Shown: positions 23,741 through 33,730 of the stretch, one piece after another
Numbering within the stretch: position 1 is the stretch's first letter
Layout: the number at the start of each line of letters is the position of its first letter
Assembly: GCF_030272615.1 (NCBI RefSeq)
Contig: NC_081409.1
Coordinates: 651,464,468-651,528,467 of the forward strand
Direction: 5' to 3'
Source of the DNA: Cryptomeria japonica
Lineage: Eukaryota; Streptophyta; Pinopsida; Cupressales; Cupressaceae
DNA: 64,000 nt
The notes under the pieces: generated by a model
What the model was told of the DNA's origin: nothing
The model's database searches: none
The model's input: only the letters and a program-made list of their open reading frames with translations
Position numbers and translations under genes: made by a program

Positions 23741-24554
23741 GGCTTGGAAATAGGCCTAGATGACAAAGCTACGGGTTGGAAGTTTGATTTCCCTTCATTT
23801 CTCTCCTTTTTGACGTGTTTTATTTTATCAACTTGGTTTCTCGACTTTGTCATCATTACTTTTACACTTAATCAAGTTGGTAATTCTAAAATTTCCACTA
23901 TATTTTCACCCATCTTTTGATATTTCTAACCATATAATTTTTTTAAAATCTGAACAACAATAGCATATTATTATTGAATTTCTTTTACTAATGTCTCCAT
24001 AGTTCTCACAGACATACGTGTACCATTTTTTTAATAACTTTTCATCTACTTGTCCAAATTTAAAAAACTTTATATATTATTGTAGTGCACTTTATTCTTT
24101 ACAATTTAAAAAAAATAAATAGTATTTTTGATTTTTTTAGGGCAAGTTATGTTTTGCGCACGAACAGGTACCTAATTTTTCAGGACATGCTCAATTGGAA
24201 AAATCATAAAAAAACAAATACTCAACAAAAAATTACAAAAAAATACATATCTTCTAGTGCTCACTCTTAAGTATCTTTTTGTCATAGGATTTGTCAAAAT
24301 ACTAAATCTAACTATGACTTTTTTGATGCACACGTCAGACACTATGTTATGTTTTTTCAAAAAAAATCAGGGTCTATTTTTCGTGCACGAAGGATTTGAA
24401 CCCCTTAACCTTATCCAATTTTGAAAAAGTTTAGCATTTTGAAAAATAGATTCAGAGTAATACAATATTTATTGTTTGATTATCTTCATATCTTGAGTGG
24501 ATGACTTTCAAGTTTTGCCTCCAAGTTCAGGTTCACCTGATTTTAGAAAAAAAG
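23741..24554. other. Noncoding right end of the 11.1 kb transposon
   Basis: AT-rich, no gene seen. TTTTTTAGGGCAAGTTATGTTTTGCGCACGAACAGG (24140) and TTTTCGTGCACGAAGGATT (24377) share a GTGCACGAA-like word. Confidence 0.5.
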
Positions 24555-24603
24555 TGTCCACTTATACCCCCATTTTTTACCACCATCTTTGTGCACTTAC
24601 CCG
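24555..24603 (-). repeat. Right terminal inverted repeat
   Basis: Read on the minus strand: CGGGTAAGTGCACAAAGATG then GTGGTAAAAAATGGGGGTATAAGTGGACAC. It mirrors the left TIR; TA at 24604-24605 is the second target duplication copy. Confidence 0.85.
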
Positions 24604-24605
24604 TA

Positions 24606-26535
24606 TGCCCAAGTATAACAAAACCGATTCTTCTATTTCCTTTTTCTCTTTATCATCCATATCGCCATAATAATGTTGTATGTTACTCAAGATTCCATCC
24701 TTTTTAATTTGATCAATTAATTCAACAATAGAAATAGACCAATAACCTTAACACTTTTACCAGATTCAAGAGTTTTACCTAGATCTACTTTCTTCTTCTT
24801 ATCGGGGGTGGGAGTAGACTCATTGGCCAGTTTTATTTTCTCAATAGGCTTCCTCTCCTTTAAATTTTTTTTCTGTACTGCCAGAGGATTGACTTTGGTT
24901 TTTTGTAGCTTCCCTTCCTCAGGATTCTTCCTCTGAATCCTCATGTAGATCTTAGGAATCTTCAAGGTTTCTTCCTCAGTCTCAGAACCTATTCAACAAG
25001 AGCAATAAAGGTTTCCAGTTTCTTCCTCTTCGATATACCCTTGTCAGTACCTACTTCTGGAGAAGCTTGTATAGTTATCAGAGGAGATGTCTCTACTAAA
25101 CCAATGATTTGTTTGATCTCAGAGGACATCTTCTAGACAACCTATCCAACCTTCTTTATTTGTCCTTCCCTTTTCTTCTTACTGAAACCTATCTTTACTT
25201 CAGATTCCTTCTTCTTTTCAGTAACAAATTTTTTCTCCTTCTCATCAACTGGGGCATCTATAAGCATCTTGACATATAGATCCAAGATTTGTGCATCAAC
25301 CTCATAGCCCATTTTTGTAACCCAGATAGTTCTAGGTTGCACTGCCTCCATTAAAGTTTCATCCCTTTTTACCATGAAGCATATGTCAGTAGAGTATTTA
25401 TCAACTATATGCTTAGGTATCCTTTCCCTCTTCTTCATTATTGTCTGAAATGCTTTGAAATAACCCCACATAATGGAATCTCTATCTGGTCTCAAATTCC
25501 TCAAGACATCCTTAATTTGTTTTCCTACCAGTATATCAAAGGCCCATGGCCTCTTACCATATCCTGATATGCATTAAACAAACAATGAGGTTTTCATACC
25601 GAAATGTACCTTTCATTTTTCCCTTAATCTTTCCCAAATTTAAAATCAATTCATCGTACATCCACTGACATACATCATATTTCACATTTTCCTTTACTAT
25701 CTTGTGTGCATAGTAGGTACGGGAACTAGAAATAGAGTTCAACTGGTTGGATTGGGTTAACTTGTATCCAATCACCATGCTTGCAAATTGAACATCTTTA
25801 TCTCTGATAATTCTAATCCGCATCGACCAGTTGCCAAAGGTGGCATCGGTTAGCTTGTTCACTTCATTGTTCAAAATCTTCCTCCTTCTCGATGTCTATC
25901 CAACCTGGGGTAAACCAGTGATAGCATAAATTTCCTCCTTGGTGATTTTGTAGGGTCGGTCAAGCCATATGAACTAGCCATGGAATCGGCTTAGCACGTA
26001 CCAAATCATTTCATCCTCAAACTCAGACATCTCCAAAATATTGGTGAAACCCTGATCCTTCAAAATTTGAAATTTTGGTTTGATCAATCCATCCTTGTTT
26101 AGTAAAGTGGACAAGTACATTTATTTAATCTTTGATGATCCCAAATCCTCTAGAGTACAATGAATATATGCTCTCATATCTTCTAAATAAATAACTCTGT
26201 CAAGAACCCTAGAAAATGCGTCGATTGAGTCATCAAACTTTGCAATTTGAGGGCATTGCTTAAATTCTGGATGTGGATGATCCTTAATGTCCACCACAAC
26301 AGGGGTAGCCACATTTGCCAGAGTGGGAGTAGATCCAGAAGCCACCACAATTGCAAAAAAGTAGCATGAAAAATAGAGAAAATACCTCTCAACAAAAGCC
26401 GGTGAAAACCTTTGAAATTCCGCTCAGAAAATACTGGAAATCGCTGGAAAATGCTCTTAATTTCCTTGATCACTTTAAACTCGCTCTACTTCACTTTGAG
26501 TGTTGTGTGATCAGAAATGAAGCAACTTATCCCTT
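24606..26535 (-). pseudogene. N-terminal part of the large accessory ORF of the second LTR element
   Basis: Minus-strand frames from about 26470 down to 24606 encode, in order: a region with VASGSTPTLANVATPVVVDI (26340) and HPEFKQCPQIAKFDDSIDAF; FIWLDRPYKITKEEIYAITG (about 25910-25975); DVCQWMYDELILNLGKIKGK (about 25620-25680); IPKHIVDKYSTDICFMVKRD (about 25365-25425); and a Lys/Glu-rich tail. The WLDRPYKIT..EIYAITGLP pattern recalls plant-transposon proteins of unknown function. Frameshifts and stops break it. At 24606 the frame continues in phase into the piece at 13472. It follows gag, where pol would be expected, so the element is probably non-autonomous. Function unknown. Confidence 0.62.
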
Positions 26536-26829
26536 TTAATCTATGAAACTCTAATTCATAGGAGACATTAATGCATGTTGACATATCATACTAGATTCAA
26601 AATCCATTATCTCAGTGCTAGTTATCCTCCAAAATGACTTCACCAAGATTCTAAACAAGCTTTCAGACCACTATCGAGGGTAAGGCAAAATTTTTCATTC
26701 ATTTGCCTCCCCCTAAGGCTAATGCCTTAGTTATCGGATGTGTTTCCTGTTGGTGCAGGAACATTCTGCTCTATCGGTTGAGTAACCAGTGAATTTGCCT
26801 CTGCCGATTGATCATCAGATTTCCTTACC

Positions 26830-27845
26830 CACTATTTAGTAGGAGCTTGATCCCTTCTCATTGGATGTGTCATTCCCTTCTGGTGTATTATTTCTTTTGC
26901 AATATTTAGAAAAGTGTCCTATTTTGTTGCATGCATAGCAAGTAGCATTGTTCTTCTGAATTTCCTTGTTGAGTCCTTGACCATTCCTTGACCTATATTG
27001 ATTAGCCATATGTCCAAACTTTCCACATGCATGACATCTCACATTCATTCTACAATCTTCTATCTTATGATCATACTTCTTACAATTTGAACACTGATCG
27101 GGAATTGCATTATGATTCTGATTTGATCTATTCCTACATTGACTTACTCTATGACCAAACTTATTACAAAGAAAGAATCTACCATTAAATTTTTACGCAT
27201 AGGGTTTCCTTACCGGTGATTTCAGATTCCAGTTGTCTCATAGATTCCCCTAATTTGTAGTACCAGAGCTTTCTCCATGCTCAAATCCAAGACCTCTAGT
27301 GTCTCCAGTGTCTCTTTGATCCTTCAATAATTCATCAAGCCTTACAGAACTAACCATGAATATTTCTTTGTATTCATTTTCCACATCTAGATCACTCATT
27401 AGGACTATCACTATTCTTTCCAACTCTTGCTCATTGTTCTATGATTGCACCAGTTTAGTTCTCAACACATAATTCTCATGCGCCAACCTAATGCATTTCT
27501 TGGATTTGTCTTTTAGAGATATAGCAATATTTTCTTCATTCTTCTTTTGGTCTTCAATTTCCTTTGACATCCTTATGGTCATGGCTTGAATTTCATTCTT
27601 CAAGACATTATTCTCCTGGTTCAACTTTTGACATAATTCCTTAAGGGAATTCTTCTCTTTATCATCCAGATTTTGTAAAAGTTCCTTCCTTTTAGCTTGA
27701 GTAGATGATAACCTCTCCTACAGGGTAAGGATTAATTCCTTTACAAAAATCAACTCATCTTGCAGCTTCAAGTTCTTCAACCTTTCAACATCATAGTATT
27801 CAAGTGCTACTTCAAGTTCCTTCACTAATACATTTGAAGCTGATT
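26830..27845 (-). pseudogene. Gag of the second LTR element: coiled coil and four zinc knuckles
   Basis: Reading down the minus strand: a coiled-coil region (VLVKELEVALEYYDVERLKN at about 27775-27840; then NQENNVLKNEIQAMTIRMSK near 27570-27625), a short linker, then four zinc-knuckle-like modules. They are F-L-C-N-K-F-G-H...C (27170), C-S-N-C-K-K-Y-D-H-K-I-E-D-C (27090), C-H-A-C-G-K-F-G-H-M-A-N-Q-Y (27030, last Cys lost) and C-Y-A-C-N-K-I-G-H-F-S-K-Y-C (26930). Such knuckles bind element RNA. The N-terminal capsid part is missing: sequence changes abruptly at about 27846. Stops lie between modules. Confidence 0.8.
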
Positions 27846-28410
27846 TTTGACGGCTGTTTGTCGGATTTGCGATGAATTTTTGTTGGAGTGCCGACAAAAT
27901 CAACTGTTGAAAACTCAGCATCGGATTGGTCGACGATGTCATGCCTATTGGAAATACAAAAATCCAATGGACTATGCCAACGGTCAAAGAAGTCATCAGA
28001 ATCAGTAGATTTCATCGCAAAGCCGACGACGATTTGGAACTTCGCACTGATGGTGATGCTGTTTATCCAATGCTTGTGTCATCAGTCCATTCAGAGACAT
28101 CGACGACCATCTGACTGTGAAGTGTTGTCGCACGTACAACATCCTCGTCGTATGTTTGTGTGGTTTTAGTCAGAAGTGCGACAACTCCAAAACATTTCAC
28201 CGATGAGAACATTGTATGTCCATCGATTACATCATTGGTCAAAAGCTTGGTATTCGTCTTAATTCCAACGATGATAATTTTTATCAAAAAAAAAATTATT
28301 ATCCAGTCATTGATATGTACAGCGAATGATATTCTATCCCCACCACCTACCAGTAGGGGCATAGGTTTGAGGCTAATATGAGGTGCATGGTTTCAAGCTA
28401 ATATGATCGG
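27846..28410. other. CpG-rich segment of unknown origin
   Basis: About 560 bp with clearly more CG dinucleotides than its flanks (for example GCCGACGACG, GTCGACGATG, CATCGACGACC, CCTCGTCGTATG). A 10-bp inverted repeat GTTGTCGCAC...GTGCGACAAC lies at about 28123-28188. Overlapping short ORFs exist on both strands but none resembles a known protein. It abuts the truncated gag on the left and the hairpin on the right. Confidence 0.5.
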
Positions 28411-28862
28411 GCGCACCATGGTTGAGATGGTCCAACTCCCTAGTCTCACTCTATGACTAAGCTCATGCCATATCTAAATCAAAGACATCTCAAATACATC
28501 GTTGGTGGAAAGCTGCAAAATGCCATTTTCATACATAAGTAAGACATACACAATTGGGCACAATCGCCAAGAGAACGGTAAAAAGTGTGTTTGAGATCAT
28601 TGTCCTAATTGTGGTGTGGTCACAAAGAGATCACCATAAATTTGTTAACCTCTTTGTGACCACACCACAATTAGGACAATGATCTCAAACACACTGTTCT
28701 CTTGGTGATTGTGCCCAATTTGTGTATGTCTTGCTTATGTATGAAAATGGCATTTTACAACTTTCCACTGACGATGTATTTGAGATGTCTTTGATTTAGA
28801 TATGGCATGAGCTTAGTCGTAGAGTGAGACTAGGGAGTTGGACCATCTCAACCATGGTGCGC
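28411..28862. repeat. Long near-perfect hairpin, ~215 bp arms, 20 bp loop
   Basis: The left arm 28411-28629 and right arm 28650-28862 are reverse complements, with a handful of mismatches and one ~7 bp deletion in the right arm. The 20 bp loop is ATCACCATAAATTTGTTAAC. The innermost 23 bp (AATTGTGGTGTGGTCACAAAGAG) pair perfectly. A single-arm relative lies at 54237-54478. It carries no ORF. A transcript across it would fold into long double-stranded RNA. Confidence 0.92.
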
Positions 28863-31280
28863 TTGCATATGTATATAGTTTTGTGTATTCATTAAAGATT
28901 TTCATTTAATTTTGAGCATTTTGGTTAGCAAATCAGGGGTGCACTTTACATTCTTGTTGTTATCCAATTCACTTACTTTAGCTTTGTTTCTTTCTTCAGA
29001 TTTGGGGTCTAGAGCTCCTTCCTAAGAAGAGATTGTTGGTTTTGTCTCCCCTGCTTTGGTTGGAAAGTTTCTTGCTATCTCTGGTAGTTAGACCACAAAG
29101 TTCAGCTTTTCTTAGATTCATTAAGCTTTTTATTTGTTGTGTAGTGTCTTTCTTGATATGCTTGATTAGGATAGTGTTTAATCTTTGATTTGCTAACCCT
29201 AATGACCAACATTTGTTTCTTGTGCTTCTCTTTTTGTGTGTAGCAATCAAATAGGTTTTTCTAACTATCCTTCTTTTTGCAGAGCATCATATACATATAC
29301 ATATTATGTATATATCTATATATCTACATATACTTATATGACCAAATCCTATATATCATTTGGTTTGATTTTATTATTGGCTGTTTTTACATATGATATT
29401 ATTATAATACCTAATGTTATATCCCTATTTATTTTTGTTATCCAATTTTCATTTATATGTCAGTTGCATTTAATAAGTGTTTATTTGTTGTTAGCATCTT
29501 CATGCTTTGAGTCTAAATTTTAATATCTTGAAGCTTATTCTAGTCTTTTCTAAGGTCCTAGGTCCTTGTTGTTTTGGAAATCTCATTAAAAGGCTCCAAA
29601 AGGTTTCAAATGTACCTTATAAAAGAAAAGAAGGGCTATATTCTTATGATTATATTGTAAAAACTTTAGAAAAGAAGCACATTCATGTGACTTCATGAAA
29701 GAAAAAGTTTTTTCTAAAAGAAAATACTTTGGAGGAAAGGTCATTCAAGTCTTCAAATGCATGTTCTACATGTTACCAATGATTAACTTGAGTCTGAAGG
29801 AATCAAACTCAGGTTTGACATAGTTGGACTTAGGTTTTCATGCAAATACCCTATTAGGGAGAGGGACTAGTAGTTGTGAGGGGTAACTTTGTCAACATGT
29901 AGCCATCACGTGGAATATCCTAAGACCTCCAATTTTTTTAGAAATGTAAAATGGACATTTAACTATCTAAAAATTAAGGTTTGAAGGCATGACTTTGTTA
30001 CCAATTTTTTGACTTCAAGAGATAAAAAATAGAATTATTATATACCTCATGTCTTATCATGAATTTAGGAAAGTTTAGAGAAAGGATTTATTAAATACCT
30101 TGAAGGTGTCTCTAAGGTTGAGCTTATTTAAAAGGATGAGATTTCACAATGCAAGGTTTGGAGGGAAAATAATTCACTTGAAAAGGCATTTTAATTCAAA
30201 AGATGTAAAGACAAATAAAATTCTTTATTTATTTACAAAAGTTTTCTAAAGGCCTCCTTCCACGTGATTATCAATAAAATCAATTTCATGCATAGCTTGG
30301 AGGGAAATAGAAAGCTAAAAGTATAAGCTTTAAGGTGATTTTAGGGTTCGCATTCTTTTTCAAATGAAAAGAACCATTTATAGCCAGTTTTTAGAAGTTA
30401 TGCTAGGGTTCTATTGGGTCTCAAATCAACAGATTGGATATATTCTAAGGAAATGCCAACTCCTATGATCAAACCCTCCAATTGACTTGGCCAACTTATA
30501 GAGTGAACCTATTTGGTTACTAACTCTCTCACTTTAGGCTCTACAGGACCTAGGTGGGTATACCTACTCACTAGTTGTTCCTTCAACTAATGCTTTTTAT
30601 AGTAGATTTAGTGTCTTGATCTGACTTCCCCTTATCTCAGAATGGCATCAATTCCTAGAATGGAGATATAACAGATGAGTTCAAGATTGTTGTTGTAGAA
30701 GCCATTAGATCTTGGTGCTTGAAATTTATATATACACTATTGCTAATTTACCCTAGAATTCCTACTCAACTACTCCTATTATTCTTTATGTGAAAGTATG
30801 AATTGATGGGTTGTGTATTATAGATGACCAATGCCTTTCTTTGTTGTTTGGGCTACAAAGTCTTTATATTTCTTTAGGACTTATTGTGTAAACTTATGAG
30901 ACAATTTTTAAACCCACCCCCTCTCGATGAGTCTGTCAATTACTATTTCTTATGAGCTCTACTTTGATGTCTTTATTGTAAATTGCTTGAATGAATTTAA
31001 GTCTAACCTTAAGAGACCATCCAAGGAAGAAATATGAGGAACAATTACAATTTGCAAGTAAATCTTTTATCCAAATCTACAATATGAAACACATTGTTTT
31101 ACTGGAAGAACACAAGTAACCTTATCTCCTTTAGATAATATCACAAGCAACTGCTTGCAAAAAAATGCAGTAATCTGCAATGGTTCGAATCCACTTCCAG
31201 GATTCACTAAAATGCTTCATTTCAGCTTTCTACCTTATTGTTTATAGGTGGAAAGCCCAAGGTTCAATGTCAAACTTGGT
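28863..31280. other. Noncoding, no recognisable gene
   Basis: The first ~60 bp (GCATATGTATATAGTTTTGTGTATTCATTAAAGATTTTCATTTAATTTT) is shared with 54424-54478, so the hairpin-related repeat extends here. The rest is AT-rich with short ORFs lacking family resemblance. GGTTCGAATCC at 31183 resembles a Pol III B box, but no tRNA cloverleaf can be drawn around it. Confidence 0.5.
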
Positions 31281-31297
31281 TGCTTTGATACCATATG
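31281..31297 (-). promoter_or_regulatory. Primer-binding-site-like sequence next to a possible LTR end
   Basis: Minus strand TGGTATCAAAGCA (31293-31281) matches the initiator-Met tRNA primer site of many plant LTR elements with one difference. Just upstream on that strand is ...GGAATATTACA, a plausible LTR end. No gag or pol is readable downstream, so it would mark an old relic. Confidence 0.4.
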
Positions 31298-32931
31298 TAA
31301 TATTCCATTAATTCTATACTTAAAGAAAATAAATTGTGATCTATATTAAGATAAAAAATTGAGCATTTCAAAATAAAACATAAGTACTTCAGTTGAAGGA
31401 GAAAACTAACTAAATGTTCTTCAACATAATAAGAATCTAACTAATTTATCTAAAAGGAAGGTAATCTTTTAACGATAAAAACCATTGAACAAATATTATT
31501 AAGCTAATCAATATGAGAAAGGAATTAAAATGGCAAGTTTCATTTTTGAGGGAAGAGATAAAGGTTCAGAGGTTACAATTCATTTAACTTTCCAACTAAA
31601 ACTTTTTGTATCAAGCCTCAACATAGTTTGGAATAGGGAGAGCCTCATCAAGGGCTTCTCCATTCAATTGTAGACTTGCCAGTCTCCCATGCCCCTTCCA
31701 ATTGGAAGAGACCCAACCCTTCATGAGGGTGCATTCTAAGGATTGGGTCTCTTTTACATCTGGCCATCTGATCTTGGTGTTCAAAACCTACACGCAACTA
31801 GTCAATCACACACTATAGGTAACCCCTAACTACTATGAGCATCTGACTAGTAGGTGTATCTATTTCATGTGATCTAACAATCACTTAGATAAAGCATCAC
31901 CATCTTGGCCAAGGTTTTAACATTGCAAGCACCAATGCATTGTTAGTGTTCACCTCCCTTGCTCAACTTGTACATCCAATTCTTGAGCTCAACAAACTCA
32001 CTAGTTACCAACCATCTAAACAAGCCATCTGCTTAATGTGTACTAACAATAGTGGTTATTAACGACCATCATATGATAAATAGCATACACTTGAGCCAAC
32101 TAACTCACTAGTTTACTAACCAACTATCTAGCGAACTTCTTAATGTCTACTAAGAATAACGGTCATAAATGACCATCATAAGATAATTAACATACACTTG
32201 AGTCAGTTGATTCATTGGTTACAAAACATCTAGGTTTAGCTAATTCAATTCGTTACATAGCAGTCTCATGTCTACTAACATTAACGGTTTACAAGGACCT
32301 TCATGGGATTGTGACATAACCTAACAAGCCAACTGCTACAAATCCCCTATCTCTAACAAGCTTCAACTATCATCATGGAATTAAACCTAATACAACATTG
32401 GTTCCCTTATTTAGCTAAATTAACACATCATATTATGACTTAACAAAAAATATAGTTCTAATATATATTTTTTGTCTTTGTATATTCCCAAAAGTATGCA
32501 TCTAATTGATGATAAGAATCCTTCTTTAGGTCTTGCAACCATGTAGACTAGTTATAATTTGATTATAACTGATGTGCATTGATTCCAAGATGAACCATAT
32601 TCGGTTGAACTATGAGTTAAGAGTGGAAAACAAATAAACATAGAATAGCTGCAATACTCAGCTATTATGCCCTTGTGGGCCAGCACTCATATTCTATAGT
32701 AAATGCTCTAAGGTTGCTACTCAACCATACTATGCACAAGATATGAATGTACTATTCAATTTTCTTATGAATAAGGTAAGACAGTGTATTCGATCAAAAG
32801 TAACAGAATATCGTCAAGATTTATATCTATGAATAAATTTATCTTCCTTAAGTTCAAGACTTGATAATGAATGAGTAAATCATTTAGGCTCTACAATTTA
32901 TCTTAACAAGAAAGATCATGAACATGCAATA
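31298..32931. other. Possible old LTR and degenerate ~107 bp tandem repeats, no gene
   Basis: AT-rich. An 11-bp stem AAGAGACCCAA/TTGGGTCTCTT lies at about 31706-31755. Between about 31995 and 32320 three degenerate copies of a ~107 bp unit occur (ACTCACTAGTTACCAACCATCT..., AATGTCTACTAAGAATAACGGT..., ACATACACTTGAGTCA). The rest shows nothing recognisable. Confidence 0.45.
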
Positions 32932-32936
32932 GCTAT

Positions 32937-33706
32937 TGTAGACACCCAAAATTGTCATGTCTAATTAAATAAATATTTTATTTATTTAATTATCTAAGCT
33001 TAATTCTTCTATTAATTAAATAAATCTTTATTTATTTAATTAATTCATTTATCCTCTTCTAGCCTTATTTCTCATTTAAATAAATACATTTATTTATTTA
33101 AATTATCCTTTTCCTAAATTAAATAAATATCTTATTTAATTATCTCATTTCCTCTATTAATTAAATAAATCTTTATTTATTTAATTAATTCATTAACCTT
33201 TTCTACCCATGACACATGTCATTCATCTCTTAATTCATACACTACCTACCCAATTCATTATTTTATTATTTCTTCTACCTACCCTCTAATCATAGCCGAC
33301 CTCCTTTTACACCTCTCAATCTTATCCCTCCATTTCATATTGTGTCTTCTATATAAGGAGATGCTTCCTTCATTATCAAACCCTAATGAGCTACTGAATG
33401 ATCTTAAAGACTTGGCTACACTACGATCCTACTTGCAACCACATTTTGTTCTTTGTTGAGCTCTTGTGCACATAAAATCTGAGAGCAATTATATCAAGCA
33501 AGATCAATGGAGATAGGAAGAATGGAGATCAAAACCCTATTGGACATGTGATGGTATAATCTTTGTGATTTCAATTGATTTGCATTGTCTTAGGTAATCT
33601 TCATATGTTATGGTGGATCTTTGTTGTTGTTAGGCTAGGGTTTTGTGGTTGAATTCATTTAGCCTTTCAATATCGTTATTATTGTTATCCATTTTCACCA
33701 TATACA
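32937..33706 (+). repeat. 5' LTR of the Tat element (770 bp)
   Basis: Begins TGTAGACACCC and ends ACCATATACA. The first ~260 bp hold five AT-rich palindromes built on TTAAATAAATA/TATTTATTTAA. A TATA box TATATAAG at 33350-33357 implies a start near 33380, giving a U3 of about 440 bp. Preceded by GCTAT. Confidence 0.97.
33350..33357 (+). promoter_or_regulatory. TATA box of the 5' LTR promoter
   Basis: TATATAAG in TTCTATATAAGGAG, conserved in the 3' LTR at 50391-50398. It is the only good TATA box in the LTR and lies where a retrotransposon U3/R boundary is expected. Confidence 0.7.
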
Positions 33707-33730
33707 TTTTGGCATGCCCGGTGGGACTCT
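33707..33730 (+). promoter_or_regulatory. Primer-binding site
   Basis: TTTTGGCATGCCCGGTGGGA follows the LTR end; the TGG at 33710 pairs with a tRNA CCA terminus. It is a form common in Ty3/gypsy elements. The exact tRNA is not identified. Confidence 0.75.

Larger units (their letters stand above)
13475..24603. mobile_element. 11,129 bp DNA transposon with TIRs and TA duplication, superfamily unassigned
   Basis: The ends read inward TGGGTATGTGCACAAAGATT... on the left and CGGGTAAGTGCACAAAGATG... on the right. They match at about 28 of 31 positions, then continue with a gap (AGTGRACAC). TA flanks both ends (13473-13474 and 24604-24605). Removing the element and one TA joins the two halves of the minus-strand accessory ORF in frame, which fixes the borders to the base. 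Inside are a plus-strand intron-rich gene (13809-16400), a ~358 bp satellite, a minus-strand probable transposase gene (22650-19733), and subterminal repeats at both ends. TIR start, TSD and transposase do not match CACTA, hAT, Mutator, PIF or Tc1/mariner as I know them. Confidence 0.82.

Noticed and set aside
13475-24603. CACTA or Mutator assignment for the 11.1 kb element
   Set aside because: TIRs do not begin CACT, the duplication is TA, not 3 or 9 bp, and the transposase lacks TNP2 or MURA signatures.
28411-28862. A microRNA gene
   Set aside because: Arms are far longer and more perfect than a typical plant precursor; an inverted repeat making siRNAs is more likely.
31183-31193. GGTTCGAATCC, tRNA B-box-like
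   Set aside because: No acceptor, D or anticodon arms can be folded around it.
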